From Pantoea sp. Lij88 (GTDB taxonomy: Bacteria > Pseudomonadota > Gammaproteobacteria > Enterobacterales > Enterobacteriaceae), in assembly GCF_030062155.1 (NCBI RefSeq), contig NZ_CP118269.1, positions 2,170,001 through 2,234,000 of the forward strand: a stretch of 64,000 bases of DNA. The letters are read 5' to 3'. Position 1 is the stretch's first letter. Each line of letters begins with the position of its first letter. Shown piece by piece: positions 1 through 10,222 of this stretch. Under the pieces are notes generated by a model that saw nothing but the letters and a program-made list of their open reading frames with translations, ran no database searches and had not been told where the DNA came from. A program made the translations under genes and the position numbers.

Positions 1-1
1 A

Positions 2-187
2 GTGGTTCATGGTCCGTCAGATAAAGCGTTTGCAGTTAAAAAAGATGGCGGCGACTTCGATCAATTTACCGGCGCTACCATTACTCCACGCGCGGTGGTC
101 AATGCGACGAAACGCACCGCGCTGTTGATGAAAACGCTTCCGGAGAGACTCTCTTCGTTACCGGCATGTGGAGACGCAAATGAGTGA
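2..187 (+). CDS. rsxG: RsxG, electron transport complex subunit G (3' end only)
   Basis: Only the last 61 codons are present; the gene enters from the left edge, and the GTG at position 2 is an internal Val codon, not a start. The family carries covalently bound FMN in the periplasmic domain of the Rsx/Rnf membrane complex, which keeps SoxR reduced. The fragment shows the flavinylation motif T-G-A-T (residues 23-26 of the fragment), in which the last Thr is the expected FMN attachment residue, followed by the usual short C-terminal tail. It overlaps the next gene, rsxE, by 8 bases, matching the rsxABCDGE operon order of E. coli. Confidence 0.88.
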   Translation: MVHGPSDKAFAVKKDGGDFDQFTGATITPRAVVNATKRTALLMKTLPERLSSLPACGDANE

Positions 188-884
188 AGCTAAAAGTCTG
201 CTGGTAGGTGGACTGTGGAAGAATAACTCGGCACTGGTGCAGCTGCTGGGCCTCTGCCCGCTGCTGGCAGTCACGGCGACGGCGACGAACGCGCTGGGTT
301 TAGGTCTGGCCACCACGCTGGTGCTGACCCTGACCAACAGTTTTATTTCCGCCTCGCGCCGCTGGGTGCCGTCGGAAATCCGTATCCCGATTTATGTCAT
401 GATCATCGCCTCAGTGGTGAGCTGCGTGCAGATGCTGATCAACGCCTATGCCTATGGTCTCTATCAGTCGCTGGGGATTTTTATCCCGCTGATCGTGACT
501 AACTGCATCGTGGTCGGTCGTGCTGAAGCCGTCGCCTCTAAGAGCAGCATTCCGCTTGCCGCGCTGGACGGCTTCGCCATTGGTATGGGCGCGACCTGCG
601 CCATGGTGGTGCTGGGTTCGCTGCGCGAAATTATCGGCAGTGGCACGCTGTTTAACGGTGCCGATCAGCTGCTTGGTCCATGGGCGAAATCGCTGCGTAT
701 CGAAGTGGTCCACTTTGACTCGCCGATGCTGCTGGCCATGCTGCCGCCAGGCGCCTTTATCGGCCTAGGCATGATGCTGGCGTGTAAATACCTGATCGAT
801 CAGAAGATGAAACAGCGTGCAGCCCTGCGAGCGCAGGCCGCTGAAACCGCTGCGCCTCAGAACGCCGTCGGGAAGCCGGTGTGA
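180..884 (+). CDS. rsxE: RsxE, electron transport complex inner-membrane subunit
   Basis: 234-residue, highly hydrophobic protein with about six membrane segments, the size of E. coli RsxE. It is the NqrD/RnfE-type subunit of the ion-motive Rsx complex that feeds electrons towards SoxR. The ATG at 180 is preferred over the upstream in-frame GTG at 168 because GGAGACGC lies just before it and the protein then starts MSEAKSLL as in relatives. The start lies inside the end of rsxG and the stop overlaps the GTG of nth (GTGTGA), so rsxG-rsxE-nth are translationally coupled. The hydrophilic C-terminal tail (Lys/Arg/Ala-rich) is the variable part of the family. Confidence 0.95.
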   Translation: MSEAKSLLVGGLWKNNSALVQLLGLCPLLAVTATATNALGLGLATTLVLTLTNSFISASRRWVPSEIRIPIYVMIIASVVSCVQMLINAYAYGLYQSLGIFIPLIVTNCIVVGRAEAVASKSSIPLAALDGFAIGMGATCAMVVLGSLREIIGSGTLFNGADQLLGPWAKSLRIEVVHFDSPMLLAMLPPGAFIGLGMMLACKYLIDQKMKQRAALRAQAAETAAPQNAVGKPV

Positions 885-1513
885 ATCAGACCAAACGCAC
901 CGAAATTCTCCATCGGCTGCAGCAGAACAATCCGCATCCGACGACCGAGCTGAACTTCAGCTCGCCGTTTGAGTTGCTGATTGCGGTGCTGCTCTCGGCG
1001 CAGGCGACGGATGTCAGCGTGAATAAAGCCACTGCGAAGCTCTATCCGGTGGCGAATACGCCTGCCGCGATGCTGGCGCTGGGCGTGGATGGCGTAAAGG
1101 AATACATCAGGACTATCGGCCTGTTTAACAGCAAAGCGGAAAATGTGATTAAAACCTGCCGCATTCTGCTTGAGCAGCATAACGGCGAGGTACCGGAAGA
1201 TCGTGCGGCGCTGGAAGCGCTACCCGGTGTGGGCCGTAAAACCGCTAACGTGGTGCTGAATACTGCTTTTGGCTGGCCGACGATTGCCGTCGATACCCAT
1301 ATCTTCCGCGTCAGTAACCGGACGAAATTTGCGCCGGGTAAGAATGTGGAAGAGGTGGAGCAGAAGCTGCTGAAGGTGGTGCCAGCCGCGTATAAGGTTG
1401 ACTGCCACCACTGGCTGATTCTGCATGGCCGTTACACCTGCGTGGCGCGTAAGCCCCGCTGCGGCTCCTGCCTGATAGAAGATCTCTGCGAGTATCCCGA
1501 CAAGGTCGAGTGA
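881..1513 (+). CDS. nth: Endonuclease III (DNA glycosylase/AP lyase)
   Basis: 210 residues, collinear with E. coli Nth. Removes oxidised pyrimidines and cleaves the AP site in base-excision repair. The helix-hairpin-helix [12 protein letters not shown] carries the catalytic Lys120; Asp138 lies in the [10 protein letters not shown] segment. A C-terminal [4Fe-4S] cluster is given by Cys187-x6-Cys194-x2-Cys197-x5-Cys203. The start is GTG at 881, overlapping the rsxE stop by 4 bases; it gives the family's N-terminus ([10 protein letters not shown]). Followed by a clear terminator, so it closes the rsx operon. Confidence 0.97.
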   Translation: MNQTKRTEILHRLQQNNPHPTTELNFSSPFELLIAVLLSAQATDVSVNKATAKLYPVANTPAAMLALGVDGVKEYIRTIGLFNSKAENVIKTCRILLEQHNGEVPEDRAALEALPGVGRKTANVVLNTAFGWPTIAVDTHIFRVSNRTKFAPGKNVEEVEQKLLKVVPAAYKVDCHHWLILHGRYTCVARKPRCGSCLIEDLCEYPDKVE

Positions 1514-1524
1514 TACGGCTGACT

Positions 1525-1546
1525 AACCCGCTGCGGCGGGTTTTTT
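1525..1546 (+). terminator. Rho-independent terminator after nth
   Basis: AACCCGC / GCGGGTT stem with a 4-base loop and a run of six T immediately after. It sits 11 bases past the nth stop and ends the rsx-nth transcript. Confidence 0.85.
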
Positions 1547-1716
1547 ATTGTCTGGTTAAAAGCTCCGCGCCCTCATTGCCTTCGCATCTCTTTTTCAGCG
1601 CACTCTCTGATTCATCTGAATAACACCACGGTTTGTCGGGTTGTTACATTGATGTTGATGATGGAAAATCGCCGCCCCTGACGATAAGAAAAAGTTATGA
1701 CACGGTGAGTAAAGTA

Positions 1717-2436
1717 ATGAACAAAGGTCCTTCTGCAGGGAGGCATTCGCTGCGCCTGTTTCTGGCACGATTCTGGCCGCATCCGCTGACAGTCAGTAAA
1801 AAGCATGTGGTCATCGCCGGCCTGGGTGCGGGCACGGGTCTGGTGCTGACCAGCCTGCTGAGCCACTGGATGCTGGGGGAACTGAATCTGTGGTTTGTCG
1901 CCCCGGTCGGTGCTTCGGCGGTTTTACTCTTTGGTCTGCCCGCCAGTCCGCTGGCTCAGCCATGGGCGATAGTCGGCGGCAACACTCTTTCTGCGCTGGC
2001 AGGCGTCACCGTCAGTCAGCTGATCCCCAATCCGGCCATCGCCTGCGGCGTTGCGGCCTGTGTAGCCATCCTGCTGATGTTCCAGCTGCGCTGTCTGCAT
2101 CCACCCGGCGGTGCAGTGGCCCTGACCGCTATTCTGGGCGGGCCTTCAGTACAGCAACTGGGTTATCACTTTGTCCTGACGCCGATCCTGCTCAACTCAC
2201 TCACCCTGGCGCTGCTGGCCCTGCTGTTTAACAATCTGGCCGGTCGTCGCTATCCGCATCCGCTGGCGCCCCAGGAAGTTAAACCCGAGCCGGTTGCCAT
2301 GCCGGTCCCGCTGACACGCGCCGATCTGCATCAGGCATTAGAGGGCGGTGAACTGCTGGATATTGACGAAGATGATCTGCAGGCACTGCTGCTGCGGGCG
2401 GAAGAGATTGCCCAGCGCCGTCAGTGTAGCGGCTGA
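1717..2436 (+). CDS. HPP family integral membrane protein
   Basis: 239 residues from ATG 1717 (GGTGAG 8-9 bases upstream). The reading frame opens earlier at a TTG (1633), but that N-terminus is poorly supported. The central part (about residues 30-185) is hydrophobic with four or so membrane segments and contains the family signature CLHPPGGAVALTA, so it belongs to the HPP family (PF04982). Some HPP proteins have been described as nitrite transporters; substrate here is unknown. The C-terminal hydrophilic tail ends about 45 residues after the last membrane segment; related proteins often continue into CBS domains, which are absent here. It lies convergent to the broken gene at 2500-3195. Confidence 0.8.
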   Translation: MNKGPSAGRHSLRLFLARFWPHPLTVSKKHVVIAGLGAGTGLVLTSLLSHWMLGELNLWFVAPVGASAVLLFGLPASPLAQPWAIVGGNTLSALAGVTVSQLIPNPAIACGVAACVAILLMFQLRCLHPPGGAVALTAILGGPSVQQLGYHFVLTPILLNSLTLALLALLFNNLAGRRYPHPLAPQEVKPEPVAMPVPLTRADLHQALEGGELLDIDEDDLQALLLRAEEIAQRRQCSG

Positions 2437-2465
2437 AATCCAGGGCTGGATGTGGGAAACAGGCA

Positions 2466-2492
2466 GCACGCCGTGACAGTGTCACAGCGTGC
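2466..2492. terminator. Inverted repeat between convergent genes, possible bidirectional terminator
   Basis: GCACGC / GCGTGC outer arms around a GTGACA-TGTCAC inner dyad, placed between the stop of the HPP gene (2436) and the stop of the convergent gene (2500). There is no T-run of useful length on either strand, so the terminator reading is tentative. Confidence 0.45.
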
Positions 2493-2499
2493 CGGGTCG

Positions 2500-3195
2500 T
2501 TAGCGTTGCGCCAGCGCCGCCTGTATCCAGGCAATCACCAGCGGAGAGTCTTTCTCCTGCAGCGCCGCGCGCTCCGACTGGAACAGCGTTGCGACAAAGA
2601 AAGGATGATCGGGCAACTCTACACCGCGTACGTCACCCGCTTCATCCCACGCAGTAATGCGCAGCGTGTTGTCGCCCAGCGCATTACTGAAGTCCGGGTT
2701 AACGCCAAAGTTACAGTGATAGCCCTCATCGCTTTCCAGCGTGCCATAGGCCTGAGCGATACGGGAACCCGCTTCAAACCTCACTTAGCCGCGCTGCTCC
2801 ACCAGCGAGCAACTCAGCGGAGCAATCACCATCCGCCCGCCGGTGTCGGTCTCTGCATGACTGGCATCGTGCCAGCCCAGTACGTTGCGCGCATATTCGA
2901 TCACCGCATACTGGAATCCCCCACAGGAACCCAGCAAAGGTTTGCCGCTCTCCCGCGCCCAGCGAAGGGTTTCAAACACACCGTTATCGTTAAGATAAGG
3001 ACTGCCAGGTACGACCCAGACCGCGTCACTGCGCGTCAGGTCTGTCTGGTCAAGCTGGTCGGTGGCAATCCATTCTGCTTCAACGGGGATGTTCAGCCAG
3101 CGGGCAGCACGTTCAATGGCAAGGGGTATGGCCTGATGAGCAACCGCATCGGCGTGGTAGTCACCAACGAGAGATAAACGCAGGGGAGACGACAT
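2500..3195 (-). pseudogene. CTP-synthase C-terminal-like glutamine amidotransferase, interrupted by an in-frame TAA
   Basis: Two collinear pieces in the same frame (3195-2788 and 2784-2500) are separated only by a TAA codon at 2787-2785. Together they would make a protein of about 231 residues. The first part has a class-I glutamine-amidotransferase look: VVPGSPYLNDNGVF then a nucleophile-elbow GSCGGFQYAVIEYARNVLG. The second has a plausible C-terminal HCNFGVNPDF segment. This resembles proteins annotated 'CTP synthase C-terminal region-related (seleno)protein' (from memory). Selenocysteine is encoded by TGA, so TAA cannot be explained that way. Start ATG 3195 has GGAAGGATC upstream. Downstream, a GTG immediately after the stop could restart translation. 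Most likely a recent nonsense mutation or an assembly error. Confidence 0.7.
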
Positions 3196-3863
3196 AAACA
3201 GATCCTTCCGGGGGAAATTGAGAGGTTACAGTAATGTTAATTTTCTGTCGAGGGAGAATTGATGCGGCGGCGTATTGATAAGTTTTACATCACGACTGGG
3301 CGGGTTTTGACCCGCTGACCGCGTCGATTTTATCTGCCTGCCAACACCGCCCACCCTCCACTTCCTCGCCAGACCGCGCGACGCAATCGGTTTCTTTTTT
3401 TTCTTTCAGAAATAAATCATCTGTTTGTGCGCCCGATCGCTATCTGGCTGTTTTTCCGGCAATGCCAGACCGGTAACGCCTGATAATTCGTCAGATTGAC
3501 TGTGAATTAGCCAGCAACCTGCCATTAGTGCTGCCTGAATATTATTCAACAAACGATTTATCTGGCTTACACCGCATTAGCAGTTAATGTTAATACTCTC
3601 CACCCAGGGGCACGGATACAGAGTATCTGTACTGATATTTTTCTCTTCCTCAACATTTAAAACCAATTAACAGTTTGTTATAAGTTTTTTAACCCAACAT
3701 TTTCGGGTCTGGTGGGTTGTCAGAAAATTCTTGCCCTGCCGCCCGTAATCAGCCAAATTAGTCGCCGCTTTTCCCTTCTAATAACAATCTTGCGCATGGA
3801 AAACTCACATGACGCGGACTTAATTCCTGTCCCGAAACAGGGTATGAAAAAACTGAGGTACAT
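3196..3863 (+). other. Long intergenic region upstream of dtpA
   Basis: 668 bases without a credible gene. It becomes AT-rich from about 3500 and contains several TTAAC/GTTTGTTA-like blocks near 3660-3690, where the dtpA promoter would be expected. E. coli dtpA (tppB/ydgR) is OmpR-dependent, so an OmpR site is plausible here but cannot be assigned by eye. The part next to 3195 must hold the promoter of the divergent broken gene. Confidence 0.5.
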
Positions 3864-5351
3864 GTGTCAACTGCAAACAAACACACTGATGAGGCTGTCA
3901 GTCTCAATGCGTTTAAACAGCCGAAGGCGTTCTACTTAATCTTCTCGATTGAGTTATGGGAACGTTTTGGCTTCTATGGCCTGCAGGCCATTATGGCGGT
4001 TTACCTGGTGAAGCAACTGGGATTGTCTGAATCAGACTCTATTACCCTGTTCTCTTCATTCAGTGCGCTGGTTTATGGCCTGGTCGCGATTGGCGGCTGG
4101 CTCGGTGACAAGGTGCTGGGCACCAAACGCGTCATCGTACTGGGTGTTCTGGTGCTGGCTCTGGGCTATGCACTGGTGGCGTTCTCCGGTCATAACGTCA
4201 GCATCGTCTATGTCGGTATGGCAACCATCGCGGTGGGCAGCGGCCTGTTCAAGGCTAACCCCTCTTCGCTGCTCTCTACCTGCTACGAAAAAGATGATCC
4301 GCGTTTAGACGGTGCGTTCACCATGTTCTATATGTCGATCAACATCGGTTCGCTCTTCTCGATGATGCTGACACCGTGGTTAGCAGCGAAATATGGTTAC
4401 AGCGTGGCGTTCTCGCTTTGCGTTATCGGTCTGATTATCACCCTGTTTAACTTCCTGTTCTGCAAACGCATGGTTAAAGATTACGGCTCTAAGCCGGACT
4501 TTGCGCCACTGCAGGTCGGCAAACTGCTGATGACTCTGGTCGGCGTCGTCGTCCTGATCGCGCTAGCCAACTGGATGCTGCATCACCAGTCTATTGCACG
4601 CCTGGTACTGGCGGTGATTGCACTGGGTATCGTGCTGGTGTTTGCCAAAGAGGCTTTCGCGCTGCAGGGCGCGGCGCGTCGTAAGATGATTGTTGCCTTC
4701 CTGCTGATGGTCGAAGCGATTCTGTTCTTCGTGCTCTACATGCAGATGCCAACGTCACTCAACTTCTTTGCTATCCGCAACGTTGAGCACACCATTCTCG
4801 GCATTACTTTTGCGCCAGAGCAGTTCCAGGCGCTGAACCCGTTCTGGATCATGCTGGCCAGTCCGCTGCTGGCAGCGCTCTATAACAAGCTGGGCGATAA
4901 GCTGCCGATGCCGCACAAGTTTGCCTTCGGTATGGTGCTCTGCTCCGCGGCGTTCCTGGTGCTGCCGGTGGGCGCGAAATTCGCCAGCGATGCCGGTATC
5001 GTGTCGGTCAACTGGCTGATCCTGAGCTATGCGCTGCAGAGTATCGGTGAGCTGATGATCTCCGGCCTCGGTCTGGCGATGGTCGCGCAGCTGGTGCCAC
5101 AGCGCCTGATGGGCTTTATCATGGGTTCCTGGTTCCTGACCACCGCTGGCGCAGCCGTGATTGCCGGTAAAGTGGCAAACCTGATGGCCGTGCCGGAAAA
5201 CGTCACCGACCCGCTGATTTCGCTGGCGACCTACAGCCGCGTCTTCAAAGAGATTGGTATGGTGACGGCGGTGATCGCCCTGCTGATGCTGATTACGGCT
5301 CCGTTGCTGAACCGTATGACCCAGGCGCAGGACAGCGACGCAAAATTATAA
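3864..5351 (+). CDS. dtpA: Dipeptide/tripeptide:H+ symporter DtpA
   Basis: 495 residues, POT/PTR family, closely matching E. coli DtpA (YdgR/TppB) from the start MSTANKHT onward. Fourteen membrane segments are expected. The family's proton-coupling motif is visible as E-L-W-E-R-F (about residues 30-35), and [10 protein letters not shown] lies in the first loop. The start is GTG at 3864 with GAGGT 6 bases upstream, the same unusual start used in E. coli. Imports di- and tripeptides across the inner membrane. Monocistronic, with a strong terminator at the end. Confidence 0.96.
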   Translation: MSTANKHTDEAVSLNAFKQPKAFYLIFSIELWERFGFYGLQAIMAVYLVKQLGLSESDSITLFSSFSALVYGLVAIGGWLGDKVLGTKRVIVLGVLVLALGYALVAFSGHNVSIVYVGMATIAVGSGLFKANPSSLLSTCYEKDDPRLDGAFTMFYMSINIGSLFSMMLTPWLAAKYGYSVAFSLCVIGLIITLFNFLFCKRMVKDYGSKPDFAPLQVGKLLMTLVGVVVLIALANWMLHHQSIARLVLAVIALGIVLVFAKEAFALQGAARRKMIVAFLLMVEAILFFVLYMQMPTSLNFFAIRNVEHTILGITFAPEQFQALNPFWIMLASPLLAALYNKLGDKLPMPHKFAFGMVLCSAAFLVLPVGAKFASDAGIVSVNWLILSYALQSIGELMISGLGLAMVAQLVPQRLMGFIMGSWFLTTAGAAVIAGKVANLMAVPENVTDPLISLATYSRVFKEIGMVTAVIALLMLITAPLLNRMTQAQDSDAKL

Positions 5352-5383
5352 GACGCAGGCGTCATCGCCACCGCGTTTCAGCT

Positions 5384-5408
5384 AAGCCGGGCACTGCCCG
5401 GCTTTTTT
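5384..5408 (+). terminator. Rho-independent terminator after dtpA
   Basis: AAGCCGGGC / GCCCGGCTT stem with a 3-base ACT loop followed by TTTT on the plus strand, 32 bases past the dtpA stop. Confidence 0.9.
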
Positions 5409-5514
5409 ATGACCCGCCGCCGCACCCTTCACCGATCCCTGATCCTTATCACTGGTAATTCCACCCTGAGCCTTTACTATGCTGTGATCCCATTGCAACA
5501 AGGAGTACATGGTC

Positions 5515-6120
5515 ATGAAACTGTTTTGCAAAGCAGGAGCCTGCTCTCTCTCTCCCCACATTGTTATGCGCGAATGCGGGCTGGACTTCACTCAGGTGAA
5601 CGTTGATCTGGCAACAAAACTCACTGAACGCGGCGACGATTTCCGCCAGATAAACCCTAAAGGTCAGGTGCCCGCGCTGCAGCTCAGCGACGGCACCGTG
5701 CTGACGGAAGGCGTCGCGATTGTGCAGTATCTGGCGGATCTGAAGCCCGATCGTCACCTGCTGGCACCGGTCGGCAGCCTGACGCGTTATCACACCATAG
5801 AGTGGCTCAGCTTTATCGGCAGCGAGCTGCATAAGGGCTTTGGACCGCTGTTCCGCCCCGGTTACTCCGACGAGGTAAAAGCGCAGACACGTAGCCAGCT
5901 GGAAGCGAAATTCCGCTATGTTGATGAGTCATTGCGTGACAGACAGTGGCTGACAGGGATGCATTTCAGCGTGGCCGATGCCTATCTGTTCGTGGTGACA
6001 CGCTGGGCAAAAGCGCTGGGACTGGATTTGACCGACTTTACGGCGCTGGGCGCGTGGTTTGATCGCGTTGCGGAACGTCCTGCGGTGCAGGCGGCGCTGA
6101 AAGCGGAAGGCTTAGCCTGA
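5515..6120 (+). CDS. gstA: Glutathione S-transferase GstA (beta class)
   Basis: 201 residues, same length as E. coli GstA. N-terminal thioredoxin-like domain with Cys10 (KAGACS), the beta-class residue that contacts glutathione, and the cis-Pro turn GQVPAL; C-terminal helical domain with the conserved [10 protein letters not shown] segment. Two ATGs lie close together (5509 and 5515); the second is chosen because AGGAG at 5501-5505 is then 9 bases away and the protein begins [11 protein letters not shown] like the family. Gene order dtpA-gstA-pdxY is the enterobacterial one. Confidence 0.95.
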   Translation: MKLFCKAGACSLSPHIVMRECGLDFTQVNVDLATKLTERGDDFRQINPKGQVPALQLSDGTVLTEGVAIVQYLADLKPDRHLLAPVGSLTRYHTIEWLSFIGSELHKGFGPLFRPGYSDEVKAQTRSQLEAKFRYVDESLRDRQWLTGMHFSVADAYLFVVTRWAKALGLDLTDFTALGAWFDRVAERPAVQAALKAEGLA

Positions 6121-6126
6121 GTGAAC

Positions 6127-6149
6127 AGGGCCGGTTAACCGGCCCTTTT
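6127..6149. terminator. Bidirectional terminator between gstA and pdxY
   Basis: Perfect 20-base palindrome with arms AGGGCCGGTT / AACCGGCCCT followed by TTTT on the plus strand. Positioned between convergent stops at 6120 and 6153. Confidence 0.85.
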
Positions 6150-6152
6150 GCG

Positions 6153-7013
6153 TTACAGCTTCTCTGCTGCGAAGTGCTGCGTCGGACTGGCGATGGCATC
6201 CTGCGCTGCCACCAGCTGCAGTTCATACTCACCCATCTCGTGGGTTTTCAGCATCACCTCATAGACCGCTGCGGTCACGTGCTCCAGCGCATCCTGCAGT
6301 GATTTGCCGTGCAGCAGATTTACCAGCAGCAGACCACTGGTCAGATCGCCCACGCCGACCGGCTGACGGACACCGAAATCGACCAGCGGACGGCTGATGT
6401 GCCAGGCGTCATCCGCCGTCACCAGCAGCATCTCAAAACGATCGCTGCGACGACCGGCACGGGCCAGATGCTTCACCAGCACCACACGTGGTCCCTGGGC
6501 AATCAGTGCCCGCGCAGCGTCTACCGCCGCGTTGACGTCCGTGATAGTGCGCTCACTCAGCATCTCCAGCTCAAGCAGGTTCGGGGCGATAATGTCGCTG
6601 GCAGGCATCGCCATTTTGCAGTGAAACTCCGCCACACCCGGCGCCACGATGCAGCCTTTCTCCGGATGACCCATCACCGGGTCGCAGAAGTACCAGGCAT
6701 TCGGGTTGGCCGCTTTCACCTGACGAACAATCTGCAGAATCTGCTCACCCTGCTCTGCTGAGCCCAGATAACCGCTCAGCACCGCGTCACAGGTCTTCAG
6801 GCGGTCGATGTCCGCAATGCCTTTAACGATGTCGGTTAAATGCGTTGCAGGCATCACCGTGCCCGTCCAGTGGCCATACTGCGTATGGTTGGAAAACTGC
6901 ACGGTATTCAGCGGCCAGACGTTTGCACCCAGGCGGCGCATCGGAAACTCAGCCGCCGCGTTACCGGCGTGACCAAAAACAACGTGCGACTGAATCGCTA
7001 AAATATTTTTCAC
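6153..7013 (-). CDS. pdxY: Pyridoxal kinase PdxY
   Basis: 286 residues, ribokinase-like fold. Phosphorylates pyridoxal in the vitamin B6 salvage pathway. Seen: N-terminal [18 protein letters not shown], the VMGHPEKGC loop, and the anion-hole/catalytic motif GVGDLTSGL near the C-terminus, whose Asp is the catalytic base. It follows tyrS on the same strand as in E. coli, with a terminator-like hairpin between the two. Together with pdxH next door this makes a small vitamin B6 neighbourhood. Confidence 0.95.
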   Translation of the reverse strand: MKNILAIQSHVVFGHAGNAAAEFPMRRLGANVWPLNTVQFSNHTQYGHWTGTVMPATHLTDIVKGIADIDRLKTCDAVLSGYLGSAEQGEQILQIVRQVKAANPNAWYFCDPVMGHPEKGCIVAPGVAEFHCKMAMPASDIIAPNLLELEMLSERTITDVNAAVDAARALIAQGPRVVLVKHLARAGRRSDRFEMLLVTADDAWHISRPLVDFGVRQPVGVGDLTSGLLLVNLLHGKSLQDALEHVTAAVYEVMLKTHEMGEYELQLVAAQDAIASPTQHFAAEKL

Positions 7014-7038
7014 TTGTTTGCCCTGTCCTGCCTTGCCA

Positions 7039-7063
7039 TAAAAAAGGGCCGGAAACCGGCCCT
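7039..7063 (-). terminator. Rho-independent terminator between tyrS and pdxY
   Basis: On the minus strand AGGGCCGG-TTT-CCGGCCCT followed by six T. It lies just after the tyrS stop, 25 bases before the pdxY start, so it probably attenuates rather than fully separates pdxY from tyrS. Confidence 0.85.
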
Positions 7064-7069
7064 GAAATC

Positions 7070-8344
7070 TTACTGCCAGTTAATCAGGCAGTAATGTTTC
7101 TTGCCGCGACGCAGCAGCGTGTAGCGGTTAAACAGTTTGTCGCTGTCGCTGAAGCGATATTCCGCATCGGACTGCTTTTCACCGTTCAGCGAAACGGCAT
7201 TGGAGCCGATCATGGTGCGTGCCTGACCGCGCGACGGCACCAGCTCAGCTTTCACCAGCGCCTGCTGCAGATCATCATCAGCGCCCAGCACGATAGTTGG
7301 CATACCATCCTGCGCCAGTTGCTCAAAGTCAGCTTCGGTCATTTCGCTCACGGAGCCGGAGAACAGGCTGGCGGTGATGCGTTTCGCCGCCGACAGACCC
7401 GCTTCGCCATGCACCAGACGTGTCACCTGCTCAGCCAGGACATACTGCGCGCGTGGCGCGGTGCCGCTGTTTTTGTCCTCTTCTTCCAGTGCGTTGATCT
7501 CTTCGATGCTCAGGAAAGTGAAGAACCTCAGGAAGCGATAGACGTCAGCATCCGCGGTATTGATCCAGAACTGATAGAACTTGTACGGACTGGTTTTCTT
7601 CGCATCCAGCCAGACTGCGCCGCCTTCAGTTTTACCGAACTTGGTGCCGTCAGACTTAGTGATTAACGGAACGGTCAGGCCAAAGACCTGGTTCTGATGC
7701 AGACGACGGGTCAGATCGATGCCGGAGGTAATGTTACCCCACTGATCGGAGCCGCCAATCTGCAGCGACACGCCGTGCAGCTCATTCAGGCAGGCGAAGT
7801 CGTAACCCTGCAGCAGATTGTATGAGAACTCGGTAAAGGAGATGCCCTGATCGTCACGGTTCAGACGCTGCTTCACCGCTTCTTTGTTGATCATCTGGTT
7901 AACGGAGAAGTGCTTGCCGATATCACGCAGGAAGGTCAGCACGTTCATGCTGCCAAACCAGTCGTAGTTGTTGGCGGCGATCGCGCTGTTGCTGCCGCAA
8001 TCGAAGTCGAGGAATGGCGCCACCTGCTGGCGGATCTTTTCAACCCATTCGTTGACGGTTTCGCTGGTATTAAGTTTACGCTCTGCGGCTTTAAAGCTTG
8101 GGTCGCCAATCAGGCCGGTGGCACCGCCGACCAGCGCCACCGGCTTATGGCCGGCATCCTGAAAACGCTTCAGGCAGAGCAGCGGTACCAGATGGCCCAA
8201 ATGCAAGCTGTCAGCAGTGGGGTCGAAGCCGCAATAGAGCGAAATTGGCCCCTGCGCCAGTTTCTCTGTTAACGCGTCTTCATCCGTCACCTGGGCGATA
8301 AGGCCCCTCTCCTGCAATTGTTGTATCAGGTTACTGCTGGTCAT
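7070..8344 (-). CDS. tyrS: Tyrosyl-tRNA synthetase
   Basis: 424 residues, the E. coli length. Class I synthetase charging tRNA-Tyr. HIGH motif seen as HLGH (about residues 48-51), the KMSKS equivalent as KFGKT (about 235-239), the [10 protein letters not shown] tyrosine-pocket segment, and a C-terminal S4 RNA-binding domain (last ~70 residues). The ATG at 8344 is chosen over an in-frame upstream start at 8386: the protein then begins [14 protein letters not shown] as in other enterobacteria. Confidence 0.98.
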   Translation of the reverse strand: MTSSNLIQQLQERGLIAQVTDEDALTEKLAQGPISLYCGFDPTADSLHLGHLVPLLCLKRFQDAGHKPVALVGGATGLIGDPSFKAAERKLNTSETVNEWVEKIRQQVAPFLDFDCGSNSAIAANNYDWFGSMNVLTFLRDIGKHFSVNQMINKEAVKQRLNRDDQGISFTEFSYNLLQGYDFACLNELHGVSLQIGGSDQWGNITSGIDLTRRLHQNQVFGLTVPLITKSDGTKFGKTEGGAVWLDAKKTSPYKFYQFWINTADADVYRFLRFFTFLSIEEINALEEEDKNSGTAPRAQYVLAEQVTRLVHGEAGLSAAKRITASLFSGSVSEMTEADFEQLAQDGMPTIVLGADDDLQQALVKAELVPSRGQARTMIGSNAVSLNGEKQSDAEYRFSDSDKLFNRYTLLRRGKKHYCLINWQ

Positions 8345-8484
8345 TACTGACTCCAAATTGATCAGACTGCACCTATGCTGGTACACAGCTTTCCGCTGAG
8401 TTGCGGAATCGAAAAAAAACAGGGCTATAGCATAAAGCGCTGACGTCTTCTGTGCCAGCGCTGATAGGGGGAAATCGTGCAGAT

Positions 8485-9141
8485 TCAGGGTGCCAGACGG
8501 TCAATTTTCCAGCCGTCGTGATCACGCTGATAGATGAAACGATCGTGCAGACGATGTTCGCCTCCCTGCCAGAACTCTACCGTGTGAAATTTCACCCGGT
8601 AGCCACCCCAGAAGCTGGGCAGCGGCACTTCGCCCTGCTGAAACTTCTGCTTGAGCTCAAGGAACTTCCCTTCCAGAATGCCGCGCGCCGAAATCCGGCT
8701 CGACTGCTTCGACACCCAGGCCCCAATCTGACTGTCGCGCGGGCGGCTGTGGAAATATTTCAGCACCTCAAGCGGCGACAGTTTTTCCACTTCGCCCAGC
8801 ACCATCACCTGACGTTCCAGAAAGTGCCACGGGAAGTGCAGGCAAATGCGCGGATTGTGCGCCAGCTGCAACGCCTTGCGGCTACCGAGGTTGGTATAGA
8901 ACACCATGCCCTGCGCATCGAAGTGCTTCAGCAGCACGATACGCTGCCACGGCTGGCCCTGCTCATCCACGGTGGCCACGGTCATGGCGGTAGGATCGGG
9001 CAGTTTTGACTCACAGGCCTGGCTCAGCCACTGTTCAAACAGCGCAATCGGATTGTCTGGCAGATCCTTACGACGCAATCCGCCGCGGGTATATTCACGC
9101 CGCAGATGGGCAATGGTGTGTAGGGTTTCGCTGTCGCTCAT
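8485..9141 (-). CDS. pdxH: Pyridoxine/pyridoxamine 5'-phosphate oxidase
   Basis: 218 residues, identical in length to E. coli PdxH. FMN enzyme that oxidises PNP and PMP to PLP, the last step of vitamin B6 synthesis and salvage. FMN/substrate segments visible: [30 protein letters not shown], and the C-terminal SFWGGYRV with RLHDRF. Sits between mliC and tyrS on the same strand as in E. coli. Confidence 0.97.
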   Translation of the reverse strand: MSDSETLHTIAHLRREYTRGGLRRKDLPDNPIALFEQWLSQACESKLPDPTAMTVATVDEQGQPWQRIVLLKHFDAQGMVFYTNLGSRKALQLAHNPRICLHFPWHFLERQVMVLGEVEKLSPLEVLKYFHSRPRDSQIGAWVSKQSSRISARGILEGKFLELKQKFQQGEVPLPSFWGGYRVKFHTVEFWQGGEHRLHDRFIYQRDHDGWKIDRLAP

Positions 9142-9167
9142 TAATGCTCGCCTATTCAGATAAACAG

Positions 9168-9482
9168 TCAGCTGGCAGGTTGCAGCTCACAATCATTCAC
9201 GACAATTTTATCGTTACGTTCGATAAATGCGCCGTTTCCTTTGGACCAGAAAACATAGGTGTCATCGCTGTAGCGGGCACCGGAGGCAGATACGGTCTGC
9301 TTCAGCGTCAGGGGCTTGCCGTCCATGATGAAGCTCACCTGCTCCTTCGCCTCGTCGAGCGTCACGGTCAGCGGCAGGGTTCCGCAGCGATAGTGCAGGG
9401 TCTGCGGCGACGGCGGCTGTTTATGCATCAGACTACAGCCTGAAAGCAGCAGCACTGCGGCAACGGTTAATCCTTTCAACAT
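9168..9482 (-). CDS. mliC: C-type lysozyme inhibitor lipoprotein MliC
   Basis: 104 residues. Short signal peptide and lipobox LLLSGC, then the MliC domain with the paired-Cys pattern [10 protein letters not shown] ... VVNDC. The family protects the envelope by plugging the active site of host C-type lysozyme. The start is ATG 9482 with GGAGA 7-11 bases upstream; an in-frame start further out (9557) would put an odd hydrophilic stretch before the signal peptide. This is the last backbone gene on the left; in E. coli the next gene would be anmK, here 52 kb away. Confidence 0.9.
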   Translation of the reverse strand: MLKGLTVAAVLLLSGCSLMHKQPPSPQTLHYRCGTLPLTVTLDEAKEQVSFIMDGKPLTLKQTVSASGARYSDDTYVFWSKGNGAFIERNDKIVVNDCELQPAS

Positions 9483-9672
9483 AAGCGGGTCTCCTTCACG
9501 AGTGAAGCTGGCATTATAAGAAGGATTTGGCGCGAAGTAAGTGGGAATCCGCGCCAATCTGGTGGATGCTGTCAGGCAGGCTGAATTATTGCGCCTTTTC
9601 AGGCGGTTGTCTGAATGCGCAGGCCGCGTTCTCAGGCTACGCTCTATAGATTCTTAAGCGAGGAAGACAAAC

Positions 9673-9876
9673 ATGAAATTTGATAACGAAGATGCATTTA
9701 AGCTGGCAGTCGCGTTTATGAACCACAAAGAGAATGCCACCATTGCCAGTAGCTACTTTAAAACCTTTATCGACACCTACCAGAAATTTGATCGCTGGCT
9801 GAGCGCATCGGACCCGGTCAGCGCCATGAAAGCTGAAAAAGCGGCCGCCAAAGCGGGCGAAGACTCTGTCCTCTGA
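9673..9876 (+). CDS. Small hypothetical protein, unrecognised
   Basis: 67 residues, soluble and mostly helical, with a charged Ala/Lys-rich C-terminus. A good ribosome site (AGCGAGGAAG) precedes the ATG. No family is recognised. First gene to the right of the mliC border. A perfect inverted repeat follows it. Confidence 0.6.
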   Translation: MKFDNEDAFKLAVAFMNHKENATIASSYFKTFIDTYQKFDRWLSASDPVSAMKAEKAAAKAGEDSVL

Positions 9877-10222
9877 TCCCCTTCTCCACGGGTCCGATCG
9901 CTCTCCTGAGATCGGACCCGCGCATCCCGCCAGCTATTAACGCCGATACGGCGTTTTACCCTGCGTTTATTCTGGCTTTTACGGAAAGATCCGCCGGGCT
10001 TATTTCCCGCATCGGCCTCGATCTTATTTCGGGGCGGTGAAGAATGTCTGACACGAATTTTACATTTGCAATAAATGCTCTTTCCCGGCGTCATATCCGC
10101 TAATCATCCGCCTGCGCTCTGATTTTGTCTAAAAAACAGGCAACGAGACGCTGCAGCGCCAGCAAACTTTATAAAGCCGTCTATGCTGAAAACGTCTGGA
10201 TATACTTCATGGAGCAGAAAAA
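9877..10222. other. Intergenic region with an 11-bp perfect inverted repeat
   Basis: 346 bases without a gene. CGGGTCCGATC (9889-9899) and GATCGGACCCG (9910-9920) form a perfect 11-bp hairpin 13 bases after the preceding stop; it lacks a T-run, so termination would be weak or Rho-assisted. The last ~80 bases (TTTATAAAG and CTATGCT near 10170-10190) probably hold the promoter of the lipoprotein gene at 10223. Confidence 0.5.

Noticed and set aside
2782..2790. Selenocysteine explanation for the interruption
   Set aside because: The codon is TAA, not TGA.
2452..3177. 241-codon plus-strand frame
   Set aside because: Antisense to the broken amidotransferase-like gene, whose strand shows recognisable motifs.
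3712..3939. 75-codon plus-strand frame before dtpA
   Set aside because: Overlaps the dtpA start in another frame and lacks a ribosome site.
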